Of a DNA stretch of 64,000 nucleotides, positions 9,147-17,849 are shown in pieces. The stretch's first letter is position 1. Every line of letters begins with the position of its first letter. The translations under genes and the position numbers were made by a program. This DNA comes from Deferrivibrio essentukiensis (GTDB taxonomy: Bacteria; Chrysiogenota; Deferribacteres; Deferribacterales; Deferrivibrionaceae): positions 1 to 64,000 of the forward strand of contig NZ_JAJAFU010000007.1 in the NCBI RefSeq assembly GCF_020480685.1. The letters are read 5' to 3'. Below the pieces are notes generated by a model. That model was not told where the DNA came from, did no database searches, and worked only from the letters and a program-made list of their open reading frames with translations.

Positions 9147-9853
9147 TGATCAAAACGGAAATTAGAGATAATATTGCATATATTATTTTGGATAACGGAG
9201 AAAATAAACAAAATATTGAATTTGCGGTTAAATTGCTTGAAGCTCTTGATGAAGTAGAAAAAAATAGCGATGCCACTGCTTTGGTAATTACATCGAGCGA
9301 TGAAAAAAATTGGTCACAGGGCGTAGATTTGAATTTTATAATGAGCAGATTTGCATCAAAAGATTTTCAGAGTATAAAAGATTTTTTAAATAAAATGAAT
9401 GAAGTTTTCAAAAAAATCCTTTCATATCCTATACCTGTGATTGCAGAAATAACCGGTCATGCTTTTGGAAACGGTGCACTGCTTGCCTGTGCGTGCGATT
9501 TTAGGTTTATGAAAAATGATAAAGGATTTTTCTGTTTTCCGGAAGTGGACGTAAAAATACCCTTTTTACCTTCAATGGTGGAATATGCAAAAAAAGCTGT
9601 TGGGTTTAAAGTACTGCAGGATATGCTTTTGACCGGGAAAAGACTGACAGCCCGTCAGGCTGAAGAATATGGGATATTAAAGAGCTTTGACGATTTGCAG
9701 TCACTTAAAAACGGAGTTTTTGAATTTGCAAAAGGGATGAATAAAGGAAGAAATATTTATAAAGAGCTTAAACTAAGGATGTATAAAGATGTTTTGAAAA
9801 GCTTTGAAGAGGATAAAAATTATATTGAAAATCTGCTGATATATTATCCTTAA
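9146..9853 (+). CDS. Enoyl-CoA hydratase/isomerase family protein, delta3-delta2-enoyl-CoA isomerase-like
   Basis: This 235-residue crotonase-fold protein contains ITGHAFGNGALLACACDF and GFFCFPEVDVKIPF. The single conserved glutamate in FPEVD and the preceding GFF resemble plant peroxisomal delta3,delta2-enoyl-CoA isomerases more than hydratases, which need two glutamates. It is translationally coupled to the preceding gene (TAATG overlap). Paired with a dienoyl-CoA isomerase-like neighbour, it would let the fad pathway process unsaturated acyl chains. Function is inferred from motif pattern and context. Confidence 0.65.
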   Translation: MIKTEIRDNIAYIILDNGENKQNIEFAVKLLEALDEVEKNSDATALVITSSDEKNWSQGVDLNFIMSRFASKDFQSIKDFLNKMNEVFKKILSYPIPVIAEITGHAFGNGALLACACDFRFMKNDKGFFCFPEVDVKIPFLPSMVEYAKKAVGFKVLQDMLLTGKRLTARQAEEYGILKSFDDLQSLKNGVFEFAKGMNKGRNIYKELKLRMYKDVLKSFEEDKNYIENLLIYYP

Positions 9854-9864
9854 ATTTATATGTT

Positions 9865-9898
9865 AACTGCCGCAAAAAAATGCGGCAGTTTTTATTTT
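9865..9898 (+). terminator. Rho-independent terminator
   Basis: A perfect 10-bp stem (AACTGCCGCA at 9865-9874 and its complement at 9881-9890) with an A6 loop is followed by a T-rich tail. It ends the beta-oxidation block. Confidence 0.92.
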
Positions 9899-9935
9899 GA
9901 TTTGACACAGTCTAACATTAATTGTAAAATTGGCA

Positions 9936-12900
9936 ATGGTGAATGGGAAGAAAGTAAGCTTTATTTCTTATTTAATCAGATATTTTTTAATAGTTATATC
10001 TATTGTTGGCGTAATTGTTATATCAACTCTCGTATTTTTCTCGTATTATCAATATATTATAAATATTCAAAACACTAAAAATGAGTATCTTGAATACCAG
10101 AAAAAGTTAATCAAGAGTAAGGTGGATGATATCCTTGAATCCATTAACTTTTCCGTTTCAGAAAGTAAGAGAAAAGCAAGAGAAGTTGTAAAGTCAGAAG
10201 TTGAAACTGCTTCAAAAATAGCCTCAAATCTATACAAAAAGTACATAAACCTTATAGGAAAACAAGCTACTTTGACTATCGTTAAGGAATCTCTGAGAGA
10301 GATAAGATATAACAATGGTAGAGGGTATTTTTTTGCAATAGATATGGATGGAAATGAAATTTTAAATGCTGACAAGCCTGAATTGGAAGGGACAAATTTA
10401 AGTTTTATCAAGGATTCAGAAGGGCGTTTTGTCGTTAAAGATATGATTGATATAGCCAAAAATAAAAAAGAAGGTTTTTACGAGTATATATGGTCAAAGC
10501 CCGGCATGGAGGGGAATAAGTTTAAGAAGATATCCTATATCAAATATTTGCCCGAACTTGGATTAATAATTGGCACCGGAGAATATATTGAAGATATCAT
10601 CGAAGATGCAAAAAAAGATATTCTTGCTAAAGCTTCGAATGTCAGATTTGGTAAATCCGGCTATATTTTTATTTTTGACTTTGAAGGTACATATCTTGTC
10701 CACATAAAAAAGGAATTAATTGGCAAAACAAGATTCTGGTATGTGGATAAAGATGGTGTGCAGGTGGGGAATGAACTACTAAAACTCTCTTTACAGCCTG
10801 AAGGGGGATATTTAAGCTATTACTGGCTAAGAGGGCAAGATGAGTATGTAAAAAAAATTGCATATGCAAAGGCATTTCCGCAGTGGAAATGGGTAATTTG
10901 CTGTGGGCTTTTTGAGGATGAAGTAAATGAAATATTAATCGAAAAAGAAAAAGAGTTTTCTGCTGACCTCAAAAGGCAGTTGGTATTTATTTTGTTGATT
11001 CTTATTGGTGTTTTGACTTCATTTTATCTGTTTTCATTTTATTATACAAGGCTTCTTAGAAAAGACGAAGGTGGAATTCTTGATATTATAAAGGATAATT
11101 CAGATAATTTTGAAATAAAAAATTTTCCTTTTAAATTTTCAGAGTTTGAAAGAATAGGGGACAGTATTGTCAGATACAAAATTGAGATAGAAAAGTTTAA
11201 AAGTGAGTTGTTGGAAAAGAATGAAGAATATAAGCGTCTTATTGAATTTTTGCCGCTTCCTGTAACCATTATTTCAAATGATAAATATCTTTTTGCCAAC
11301 AATGAAGCCCTTGAAATGCTTAAAATTTCCCGGGGTGAAATTTATAAATATTCGCCATATGATTTTATTTACGGGGAAAAATCCTGTTTCTCTGATTTAT
11401 TGAAATCTGATAGCCATATTTTAAACAGATTACTCTTTTTAAAAGACACCACCGGGAGAATATTTGAAGTGGATGTGACATCAACTAAAATTTTATATGA
11501 AGGGAATCCGGCTGTATTGTGTGTCTATAAAGATTTAACAGAAATAAAATGCGCATATGAACAGATTGAAAGGGATAAAGAGCTTATTGAAAAGGTTCTT
11601 GAAAATATAGGCGATGCAGTGATTGTACTTGATGGGAATAAAAATATTGTAATGCTCAACAGCTTTGCTGAAAGTCTAAAGAGTTTTGGAAATTGCAAAT
11701 CTTTTTCAGAATGTTTTAAGATTTACAATGATGATGATTTGGTTACTGAAGATATATTATCAGGCATCTATGATAAATCTTCTGATGAACATCTTTTTAA
11801 AAAGGCTTTCAGATTGGAGAAAAATCACGAAAGTTTAATAGTTTCTATTTCAGTATCAAAAATTTATACCGATGATGGTGATATTGATTTAGCGATTGTT
11901 GTTATAAGGGATTTGACCAGTGTAATCAACAATGAAAGAAGTATAAACCAGATAGCAAGAATAGAGTCTCTTGGTCAACTTGCAGGTGGTATTGCACACA
12001 ACTTTAACAACGTGCTTGCAGCCGTGTTGAATTCGATCGAGATTATAAGACTTCATCTTATTGACAATCCTGAGATTAAATCCCTGACTGATGATGTAAA
12101 AGAAACTGTTAGAAAGGCAAAATCCATTACGGGACAATTGATAGCTTTTGCAAAAGGTGGAGAGCCAGTTAAGACTCACTTTAATCTCAACAAAACTGTA
12201 AGTGAGATAATGAAAGTTGTTTTATCAGGTGCTAATGTTATAACCAATATAAACCTTTACTTAAAGCCTTTAATCGTTTACGGAGATGAAGGTCAGATTA
12301 GTCAGGTAATACAGAATATGCTTATTAATGCTTTGCAGTCAATGGACAAAAAAACAAATATTTTGAGAGTCCACACGAGATATTGTGAAATGGATAAAGA
12401 CACTTTGGTCGGTGAATATGCTGTACCCAAAGGGCGATATGCTGAAGTTATAATAGAGGATAACGGTTGCGGTATTGATGAGAAAATTAAGAAAAAGATT
12501 TTTGACGCATATTTTACTACAAAGCAAGATGGTACTGGGCTTGGGCTTTCGTCATCTTTGAGTATTATAAATAAACATGGTGGTCACATAACCTTTAAAA
12601 GTGTTCCGGGTACAGGGACAACTTTTTTCATATATCTACCTCTTGCTGATAACAGTACTGTTTCAAACAATGAGGACGAACATATTGAAGATATAACTAC
12701 CAAATTTAATGGAATACTTGTGATGGATGATGATAGATTTGTGAGAAATAGCCTTGGTCTTATGTTGAAAAACTTTGCATTAAGAGTCTTTAAAAGCAGT
12801 CATGGCGAAGAGGCCATTAAAATCTTGAGGGAGAATATCAAGGATATACAGGTGGCAATTCTGGATTTGACTGTTCCCGGGAAAATGGGCGGACTTGAAT

Positions 12901-13088
12901 GTCTTAAATATCTTAAAGAAATAAAACCTGAGCTTGTTTGTGTGGTAAGTTCAGGTTATTTTGACGATCCTGTGCTTGGAAATTTTAAAGAATACGGTTT
13001 TGATGGAGTCTTAACAAAACCTTACACTATTGAATCATTAAAAAAAGTCTTATGTGAAATTTCTGGAAAGTGCAAAGACGTAGGTTAA
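9936..13088 (+). CDS. Hybrid sensor histidine kinase with Cache and PAS domains
   Basis: About 1050 residues. An N-terminal membrane helix (residues 10-35) precedes a periplasmic double-Cache region with two related halves ending near residue 330, then a second helix near 345-370. PAS-like segments follow near 430-540 and 545-660. The HisKA box GGIAHNFNNVL carries His688. The ATPase lobe has DNGCGID and GTGLGLS. A C-terminal receiver domain has the phosphoacceptor Asp977 in ILDLTVPGKMGG and a conserved lysine in LTKPY. It should sense a small extracellular ligand and phosphorylate its own receiver. No response-regulator gene with an output domain lies next to it. The start is uncertain; the ATG at 9936 has a weak RBS, and TTG 9930 or GTG 9939 are alternatives. 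Confidence 0.88.
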   Translation: MVNGKKVSFISYLIRYFLIVISIVGVIVISTLVFFSYYQYIINIQNTKNEYLEYQKKLIKSKVDDILESINFSVSESKRKAREVVKSEVETASKIASNLYKKYINLIGKQATLTIVKESLREIRYNNGRGYFFAIDMDGNEILNADKPELEGTNLSFIKDSEGRFVVKDMIDIAKNKKEGFYEYIWSKPGMEGNKFKKISYIKYLPELGLIIGTGEYIEDIIEDAKKDILAKASNVRFGKSGYIFIFDFEGTYLVHIKKELIGKTRFWYVDKDGVQVGNELLKLSLQPEGGYLSYYWLRGQDEYVKKIAYAKAFPQWKWVICCGLFEDEVNEILIEKEKEFSADLKRQLVFILLILIGVLTSFYLFSFYYTRLLRKDEGGILDIIKDNSDNFEIKNFPFKFSEFERIGDSIVRYKIEIEKFKSELLEKNEEYKRLIEFLPLPVTIISNDKYLFANNEALEMLKISRGEIYKYSPYDFIYGEKSCFSDLLKSDSHILNRLLFLKDTTGRIFEVDVTSTKILYEGNPAVLCVYKDLTEIKCAYEQIERDKELIEKVLENIGDAVIVLDGNKNIVMLNSFAESLKSFGNCKSFSECFKIYNDDDLVTEDILSGIYDKSSDEHLFKKAFRLEKNHESLIVSISVSKIYTDDGDIDLAIVVIRDLTSVINNERSINQIARIESLGQLAGGIAHNFNNVLAAVLNSIEIIRLHLIDNPEIKSLTDDVKETVRKAKSITGQLIAFAKGGEPVKTHFNLNKTVSEIMKVVLSGANVITNINLYLKPLIVYGDEGQISQVIQNMLINALQSMDKKTNILRVHTRYCEMDKDTLVGEYAVPKGRYAEVIIEDNGCGIDEKIKKKIFDAYFTTKQDGTGLGLSSSLSIINKHGGHITFKSVPGTGTTFFIYLPLADNSTVSNNEDEHIEDITTKFNGILVMDDDRFVRNSLGLMLKNFALRVFKSSHGEEAIKILRENIKDIQVAILDLTVPGKMGGLECLKYLKEIKPELVCVVSSGYFDDPVLGNFKEYGFDGVLTKPYTIESLKKVLCEISGKCKDVG

Positions 13089-13438
13089 ATTTTAACTGGT
13101 TTCCCAGATTTATCAAGATTTACAAAGGTGATTTCTGTAGAAAATGCATGAAATTCATCAGAGTCAGGCGAAGGTGGTTTGGCAAAAACATTGACTTCAT
13201 AGGTAACTGAAGTATTGCCTTTCTTTATATTTTTTATGTGAAATCTCAAGATACTTCCATTTTCCACCCTTTTTTTGAAATTTATATCATTCAAAGCGAC
13301 AGTTACAAATGTAGCGGCCGGGTACTCAAGGGTTGCTGCAAGCCATGCATACTCATCAATCCATTTTAATAAAACACCGCCAAACAGATAACCGTGATGA
13401 TTTAAATGTTCGGGTCTTACAAGAGCGTAAGTTTCCAT
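13085..13438 (-). CDS. Acyl-CoA thioesterase, hot-dog fold
   Basis: This 117-residue protein hydrolyses acyl-CoA thioesters. The motif VRPEHLNHHGYLFGGVLLKWIDE is typical of the YciA/BFIT acyl-CoA hydrolase family, with the catalytic aspartate in WIDE. Length is slightly short for the family (130-160). The ATG at 13438 follows GAGG. Its end overlaps the histidine-kinase gene tail to tail by four bases, and its start touches the stop of the upstream P-loop kinase gene. It may recycle CoA, which would fit the fatty-acid genes nearby. Confidence 0.82.
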   Translation of the reverse strand: METYALVRPEHLNHHGYLFGGVLLKWIDEYAWLAATLEYPAATFVTVALNDINFKKRVENGSILRFHIKNIKKGNTSVTYEVNVFAKPPSPDSDEFHAFSTEITFVNLDKSGKPVKI

Positions 13439-13440
13439 CA

Positions 13441-13932
13441 CTATGCCTCAAAATTATCAACAAAATATTTCAATTTATCAATAGAGTCATTATTTTCTAT
13501 AACAATATCACATTTGTCTCTCAACAATATGATTTCATTTTCCGCAGGGTGGTTTTCAATAAAATCAAGTCCTAACTTTTGTGCCCTCTGTTTTCTTATT
13601 TCCGGGTTTGCTTCTATATAAATCGTGTAAAATCCACTTTTTTTGGTTGCTTCAAATTCCAAAACTTTGCGCACGTCATCACAAAAAAGGTTGTCCTGAC
13701 AATTTGTTGCTCTTTTAATAAAATCTTTTACAAAATAATCCTGCCCGAAATATTTTCTGACAGCTTCTCCTAAATCCTGCATAAATCCCCTGTTTTTGCG
13801 GACACCCAGTAAATCGTTAATCTGATATAGTTTGTCGATAAACTTTATCTCTATTCCACCATATTTTTTTATAAATAGTTTTTTTAATGTTGTTTTACCT
13901 GCACATTGTTTACCTGTTATAGCAATTTTCAT
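13441..13932 (-). CDS. Small P-loop nucleotide kinase
   Basis: This 163-residue protein begins with the Walker A motif ITGKQCAGKTT and has a CDDVRKV segment in the Walker B region and a late RAQKLG stretch typical of the lid or sugar-binding part of nucleoside-monophosphate and dephospho-CoA kinases. The ATG at 13932 is chosen because AAAGGGGAT precedes it; a longer upstream reading lacks an RBS. The substrate is not identified. It is related in shape to dephospho-CoA kinase and deoxynucleotide monophosphate kinase families but is shorter than CoaE. Confidence 0.6.
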   Translation of the reverse strand: MKIAITGKQCAGKTTLKKLFIKKYGGIEIKFIDKLYQINDLLGVRKNRGFMQDLGEAVRKYFGQDYFVKDFIKRATNCQDNLFCDDVRKVLEFEATKKSGFYTIYIEANPEIRKQRAQKLGLDFIENHPAENEIILLRDKCDIVIENNDSIDKLKYFVDNFEA

Positions 13933-14060
13933 ATTATCCCCTTTACAAGTGAAATTATAATATAAAAGTATAAAAAATAAAATCAATTGTTGCAATTTAA
14001 TGTAATACTGCTAATGTATTTCAAAAGGGTTAGAAATGCCCAAAAATAATGAGGTGATGT

Positions 14061-14486
14061 ATGTCAGTACAAAAAGATTCAAAAATTAAATTTCACTATT
14101 CTGTGACAATTGAGGATGGAACTGTTGTTGATTCAACGATAGATGAAAATCCATTGGAAGTTCAGCTTGGTAACAATGAACTTTTACCAAAGCTTGAAGA
14201 AGGTCTGGTAGGTATGAACAAAGGGGATGAAAAAACAATTACCCTTGCACCTGAAGATGCATTTGGTCCCGTTATGGATGAGGCGATTACAGATATTCCA
14301 AGAGGTAATATTGAGCTTGACGAATCTGTTCAGGAAGGGATGTTTATTGACCTTAGCGATGAAAAGGATCAGATGTACAGAGGATTGGTTAAAGAATTAA
14401 ATGATGAGTTTGTAAAAATAGACTTTAACCATCCATTGGCAGGAAAAACACTTACTTTTAGTGTTAAAATTGAGGAAATTTTATAA
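14061..14486 (+). CDS. FKBP-type peptidyl-prolyl cis-trans isomerase, SlyD-like
   Basis: This 141-residue protein catalyses proline isomerisation and probably acts as a cytoplasmic chaperone. The N-terminal FKBP half has FHYSVTIEDGTVVDST and GLVGMNKGDEK; the insert-in-flap domain is between residues 70 and 120. It lacks the histidine-rich metal-binding tail of E. coli SlyD. There is no signal peptide. GAGGTGAT precedes the ATG. Its stop overlaps the converging nqrM-like gene by a few bases. Confidence 0.88.
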   Translation: MSVQKDSKIKFHYSVTIEDGTVVDSTIDENPLEVQLGNNELLPKLEEGLVGMNKGDEKTITLAPEDAFGPVMDEAITDIPRGNIELDESVQEGMFIDLSDEKDQMYRGLVKELNDEFVKIDFNHPLAGKTLTFSVKIEEIL

Positions 14487-14621
14487 TTTTTTAGGCTTGT
14501 TATTTGAACAGCTACAAGAGGCTCCGCATCCGCAGGAGCCTTTTTTTGTTTTATTAATCATTAAAATAAAGAATACAAACAACAAAAAGGTAACTGAAAA
14601 TATAAGGATAAAGTATTTCAT
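14481..14621 (-). CDS. nqrM: NqrM-like small Cys-rich membrane protein
   Basis: This 46-residue protein starts directly after the nqrF stop codon (TAA then ATG). Residues 3-22 form one hydrophobic helix. Next come KTKKGSCGCGASCSCS with cysteines at 30, 32, 36 and 38 and a lysine-rich tail. NqrM (DUF539), known to lie behind nqrF and to deliver iron to the Nqr complex, also has a single helix, a GSCG motif and four cysteines. This one is shorter than the usual 70 or so residues. FeoB-associated Cys-rich proteins are an alternative, but position favours NqrM. Confidence 0.7.
   Translation of the reverse strand: MKYFILIFSVTFLLFVFFILMINKTKKGSCGCGASCSCSNNKPKKL
14520..14547 (+). terminator. Terminator of the FKBP gene, inside nqrM coding sequence
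   Basis: GGCTCC (14520-14525), a nine-base loop, GGAGCC (14535-14540) and seven T residues form a plus-strand terminator 33 nt after the FKBP stop. On the other strand the same bases encode the cysteine-rich GSCGCGA segment of the NqrM-like protein. Confidence 0.75.
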
Positions 14622-15848
14622 TTAACTTCCGAAATCATCAAATCTTATATTTTCTTTTTCAACGCCAAGGCTATCAAGCATATTTAGTACCGAATCAAGC
14701 ATCATAGGTGGCCCGCAAAGATAATATTCCACATCCTCAGGAGCAGGGTGGTTTTTGAGGTAATTTTCATATACAACAGTATGTATAAAACCTGTATAAC
14801 CTGTCCAGTTGTCCTCAGGCAAAGGTTGGCTCAAAGCAACATTCCAGGTAAAGTTATCATACTTTTTGGCTAAATTATCAAAATCTTCCTTGTAAAATAT
14901 CTCTTTCAAACTTCTTGCCCCATACCAAAAGCTTATTTTTCGCTTGGAATTAAGTCTTAACAGTTGGTCAAAAATAATAGATCTTAGTGGTGCCATACCT
15001 GCTCCACCACCGATAAAAACCATTTCTGCATCTGTATCTGATGCTTTGAATTCACCAAATGGCCCCATTATCATAACCTTATCGCCGGGTTTTCTACTAA
15101 AGATATAAGATGAACCTTTTCCCGGAGGAATGGTGCAATCATAAAGGGGTGGAGTGGCAATTCTTACATTTAACTTAATAATACCTTTTTCAAGCGGATA
15201 GTTTGCCATTGAGTAGGCTCTGATTACTTCTTCATCTACCTTTGATTTAAGGCTCAAAAGGCCGGTATCCTGCCAGTCTTTGATATATTGCTCACCAATG
15301 TCAAAATCTTTAAAATCTACTTCATAAGGGGGAACTATAATTTGAATATACCCTCCTGCTTCAAAATCAAGGTCGATCCCTTCAGGGAGTTTTAAAGTGA
15401 ACTCTTTTATAAATGTAGCAACATTATCATTGGATATAACTTCACACTCCATCTTTTTTGCACTGAAAATTTCAGGCGGGAGTTCAATTCTCAAATCTTT
15501 TTTTACAGGGAGCTGACAAGAAAGCCTGTACCCTTCCTTTGCTTGTTTTTTATTGATATGAGATTTTTCTGTGGGTAAAAGTTTTTGCTCTTTATCCAAT
15601 ACTTTTACTTTACATTGGCCGCATGAGCCGCCGCCACCGCAAGCAGAAGAAACAAAAATCTGATTATTAGCCAGTGCATTAAGAAGTTTTTCCCCGGGAT
15701 TTACTATTATTGGATTTTCTTTATCGTTATTTACAATTATTTTCAACTTCCCCTGGGGAACAAGTCTTTTTTTGGATTCTATTATAAAGCCAACAAGGAT
15801 TAATATAATTAGCGTAAAAAATACTACACCTAAAACTATTACTGTCAT
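14622..15848 (-). CDS. nqrF: Na+-translocating NADH:quinone reductase subunit F
   Basis: This 408-residue subunit takes electrons from NADH. An N-terminal membrane helix spans about residues 3-25. A [2Fe-2S] ferredoxin domain has cysteines in [13 protein letters not shown] and a fourth in YRLSCQLP. The FAD-binding motif RAYSMANYP and the NADH-binding motif [11 protein letters not shown] follow. The C-terminal YYLCGPPMM is intact. Length matches the family (about 407). The ATG at 15848 with GGGAG is preferred over the TTG three bases upstream. It is the last large subunit of the operon, coupled to the NqrM-like gene. Confidence 0.96.
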   Translation of the reverse strand: MTVIVLGVVFFTLIILILVGFIIESKKRLVPQGKLKIIVNNDKENPIIVNPGEKLLNALANNQIFVSSACGGGGSCGQCKVKVLDKEQKLLPTEKSHINKKQAKEGYRLSCQLPVKKDLRIELPPEIFSAKKMECEVISNDNVATFIKEFTLKLPEGIDLDFEAGGYIQIIVPPYEVDFKDFDIGEQYIKDWQDTGLLSLKSKVDEEVIRAYSMANYPLEKGIIKLNVRIATPPLYDCTIPPGKGSSYIFSRKPGDKVMIMGPFGEFKASDTDAEMVFIGGGAGMAPLRSIIFDQLLRLNSKRKISFWYGARSLKEIFYKEDFDNLAKKYDNFTWNVALSQPLPEDNWTGYTGFIHTVVYENYLKNHPAPEDVEYYLCGPPMMLDSVLNMLDSLGVEKENIRFDDFGS

Positions 15849-15860
15849 CAAATCTCCCGA

Positions 15861-16472
15861 TTAAAGTTTAATTCCCGAAAATAGCATAAAAGCAATTGCC
15901 ATAATCCCGGCCATTATAAATGTGATTCCTATTCCATCTAATCCTTTTGGAACATCAGAATACTTCATTTTTTCCCTAATTCCCGCCAATGTTACAATAG
16001 CAAGTGCCCATCCAACACCTGACCCAAGACCATAAACAACACTTTCTCCAAAGTTATAGTTTCTTTGCACCATAAAGAGTGTGCCACCCAAAATAGCACA
16101 GTTTACGGTTATAAGTGGAAGAAATATCCCAAGTGCGTTGTATAAAGCAGGCATAAATTTATCAAGAAACATTTCAAGTACTTGTACCAATGCTGCAATA
16201 ACGCCTATATATGTAACAAGCCCGATAAATGTAAGGTCTACATTTTCAAACCCCAACCACGACAATGCGCCTTCTCTTAAAATGTGTTGATATATAAGGT
16301 TGTTAACAGGTACGGTTATTGTTTGTACAACTATTACTGCAATACCGAGTCCCTTAGCTGTCTCAATTTGTTTGGAAACAGCCAAAAAAGTACACATTCC
16401 CAAGAAAAAGGCTAATGCCATATTTTCTACGAATACAGATTTTACAAAGAGGCTTAAATAAGCTTCAAGCAT
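15861..16472 (-). CDS. nqrE: Na+-translocating NADH:quinone reductase subunit E
   Basis: This 203-residue integral membrane protein has six hydrophobic segments and the NqrE features [18 protein letters not shown] and VNCAILGG, each with a cysteine of the membrane-embedded iron site shared with NqrD. Length matches the family (about 198-203). Its start overlaps the nqrD stop. It helps form the sodium path in the inner membrane. Confidence 0.95.
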   Translation of the reverse strand: MLEAYLSLFVKSVFVENMALAFFLGMCTFLAVSKQIETAKGLGIAVIVVQTITVPVNNLIYQHILREGALSWLGFENVDLTFIGLVTYIGVIAALVQVLEMFLDKFMPALYNALGIFLPLITVNCAILGGTLFMVQRNYNFGESVVYGLGSGVGWALAIVTLAGIREKMKYSDVPKGLDGIGITFIMAGIMAIAFMLFSGIKL

Positions 16473-17080
16473 TATTTTTCTTCCTTAATAAGTAATTTTA
16501 CACCCCATATAATAAGGCCTATAAGAAAAAAAGCACTTGGGGCAAGTAAAAAAAGGCCATTTGGAGTGTACCAACCGCCATTATTAACGGTAGTTAATAC
16601 TTCAATGCCAAAAAGTTTTCCAGAGCCGATAATTTCTCTGAAAAAACCTACAATAATTAGAATAAGCCCATACCCTATACCGTTTCCAAGGCCGTCAAGA
16701 AGGCTGTCTATAGGTTTATTTTTCAATGCAAATGCTTCAGCCCTACCCATAAGGATACAGTTTGTGATTATAAGCCCCACAAAAACGGATAACTGCTTGC
16801 TAATATCGTACATAAAAGCCTTTATCACCTGATCTGCAACAATTACAAGTGATGCAATTACAGTCATTTCAACAATTATTCTAATGCTTGGCGGAATAAA
16901 GTTTCTGATTGCGCTTATAGCAAAGTTAGAAATACTTAATACAGCTGTAACCGATAAGGCCATTACTACAGAGGTTTTTAAGTTTGAGGTAACCGCAAGA
17001 GCTGAGCATATTCCTAAAATCTGAACAGCTATAGGGTTATTTTTAAAAATAGGGTCAAAAAATAGGTTAATTCTTTTCAA
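16472..17080 (-). CDS. nqrD: Na+-translocating NADH:quinone reductase subunit D
   Basis: This membrane subunit of about 202 residues has six hydrophobic segments and the motifs [10 protein letters not shown] and [13 protein letters not shown], whose cysteines contribute to the iron site shared with NqrE. An ATG at 17101 gives seven more residues, but AAGGAG lies seven bases before the TTG at 17080, and from there the protein begins KRINLFFDP like known NqrD proteins. It therefore probably starts at TTG and overlaps nqrC by 14 bases. Confidence 0.93.
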   Translation of the reverse strand: MKRINLFFDPIFKNNPIAVQILGICSALAVTSNLKTSVVMALSVTAVLSISNFAISAIRNFIPPSIRIIVEMTVIASLVIVADQVIKAFMYDISKQLSVFVGLIITNCILMGRAEAFALKNKPIDSLLDGLGNGIGYGLILIIVGFFREIIGSGKLFGIEVLTTVNNGGWYTPNGLFLLAPSAFFLIGLIIWGVKLLIKEEK

Positions 17081-17849
17081 TTGGCAACTCCTTGTGTTCA
17101 TTTAGGTATTTTAAAAGATAGCCAAACCCTTTATCGCTAAGCCAGAATCTTACAAATGAGTTAACCCCATTAGTAGTCATTGTAGCCCCTGAGAGACCAT
17201 CGATTTGGTATTGCCAATTTTCGCTATTTTTATCAGGGTTTCCTTTTATAACCTCAATTTTCAGATTACCATTTTTATCAAATATTTTTTTGGATTTCCA
17301 GAGAGATTTCCATTTAGGATTATCCACTTCTCCACCAAGACCGGGTGTTTCTTTTTGATCATAAAAGGTTAACCCTTTTATGGTGTTTCCGTCTTTCTCT
17401 ATAGCTATAAAACCGTACATCGTTGACCATAAACCGTTACCGTAAATTGGCAGCACGATACAGTCTAAATTCCCATTCTCATAAAATGCGTAAAAAGGAA
17501 TTTTGGCAGGTATACTTTTGAATCCTTCAAGCCCTTCTTCAACTTTTATACTTGTTTGAGGGTTTTCAGATATTTTTTTGAAGTTTTTAAAATATTTACT
17601 AACATCATCAGCAATTTCTACTCTTTTTGATTTAAGATCGAAGTAAAATATTTTAATTTTTTTAAACTCTTCATCAAGATTATTAATATTTTTTCCCGCA
17701 GCAAGAAGGACGTTTTTGTTTCTCTCAAGCTCTTCATTTTTTTGCTGAATAGGTTTTAGCAACACAGCAGCCAGCGATACAACAAATGAGAAAAACAGTG
17801 CCAAAATAAGTGCCGTAAGAAATATTTTTTTGTTAGATTCTTGTTGCAT
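17067..17849 (-). CDS. nqrC: Na+-translocating NADH:quinone reductase subunit C
   Basis: This 260-residue subunit has one N-terminal membrane helix (residues 9-31) and a large periplasmic domain. The covalent FMN site is the threonine in [12 protein letters not shown] at about residue 223, which matches the NqrC flavinylation motif. The central ETPGLGG segment is typical of the FMN-binding domain. Its attachment would need an ApbE flavin transferase, not seen in this window. Its start overlaps nqrB. Confidence 0.95.
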   Translation of the reverse strand: MQQESNKKIFLTALILALFFSFVVSLAAVLLKPIQQKNEELERNKNVLLAAGKNINNLDEEFKKIKIFYFDLKSKRVEIADDVSKYFKNFKKISENPQTSIKVEEGLEGFKSIPAKIPFYAFYENGNLDCIVLPIYGNGLWSTMYGFIAIEKDGNTIKGLTFYDQKETPGLGGEVDNPKWKSLWKSKKIFDKNGNLKIEVIKGNPDKNSENWQYQIDGLSGATMTTNGVNSFVRFWLSDKGFGYLLKYLNEHKELPIEKN

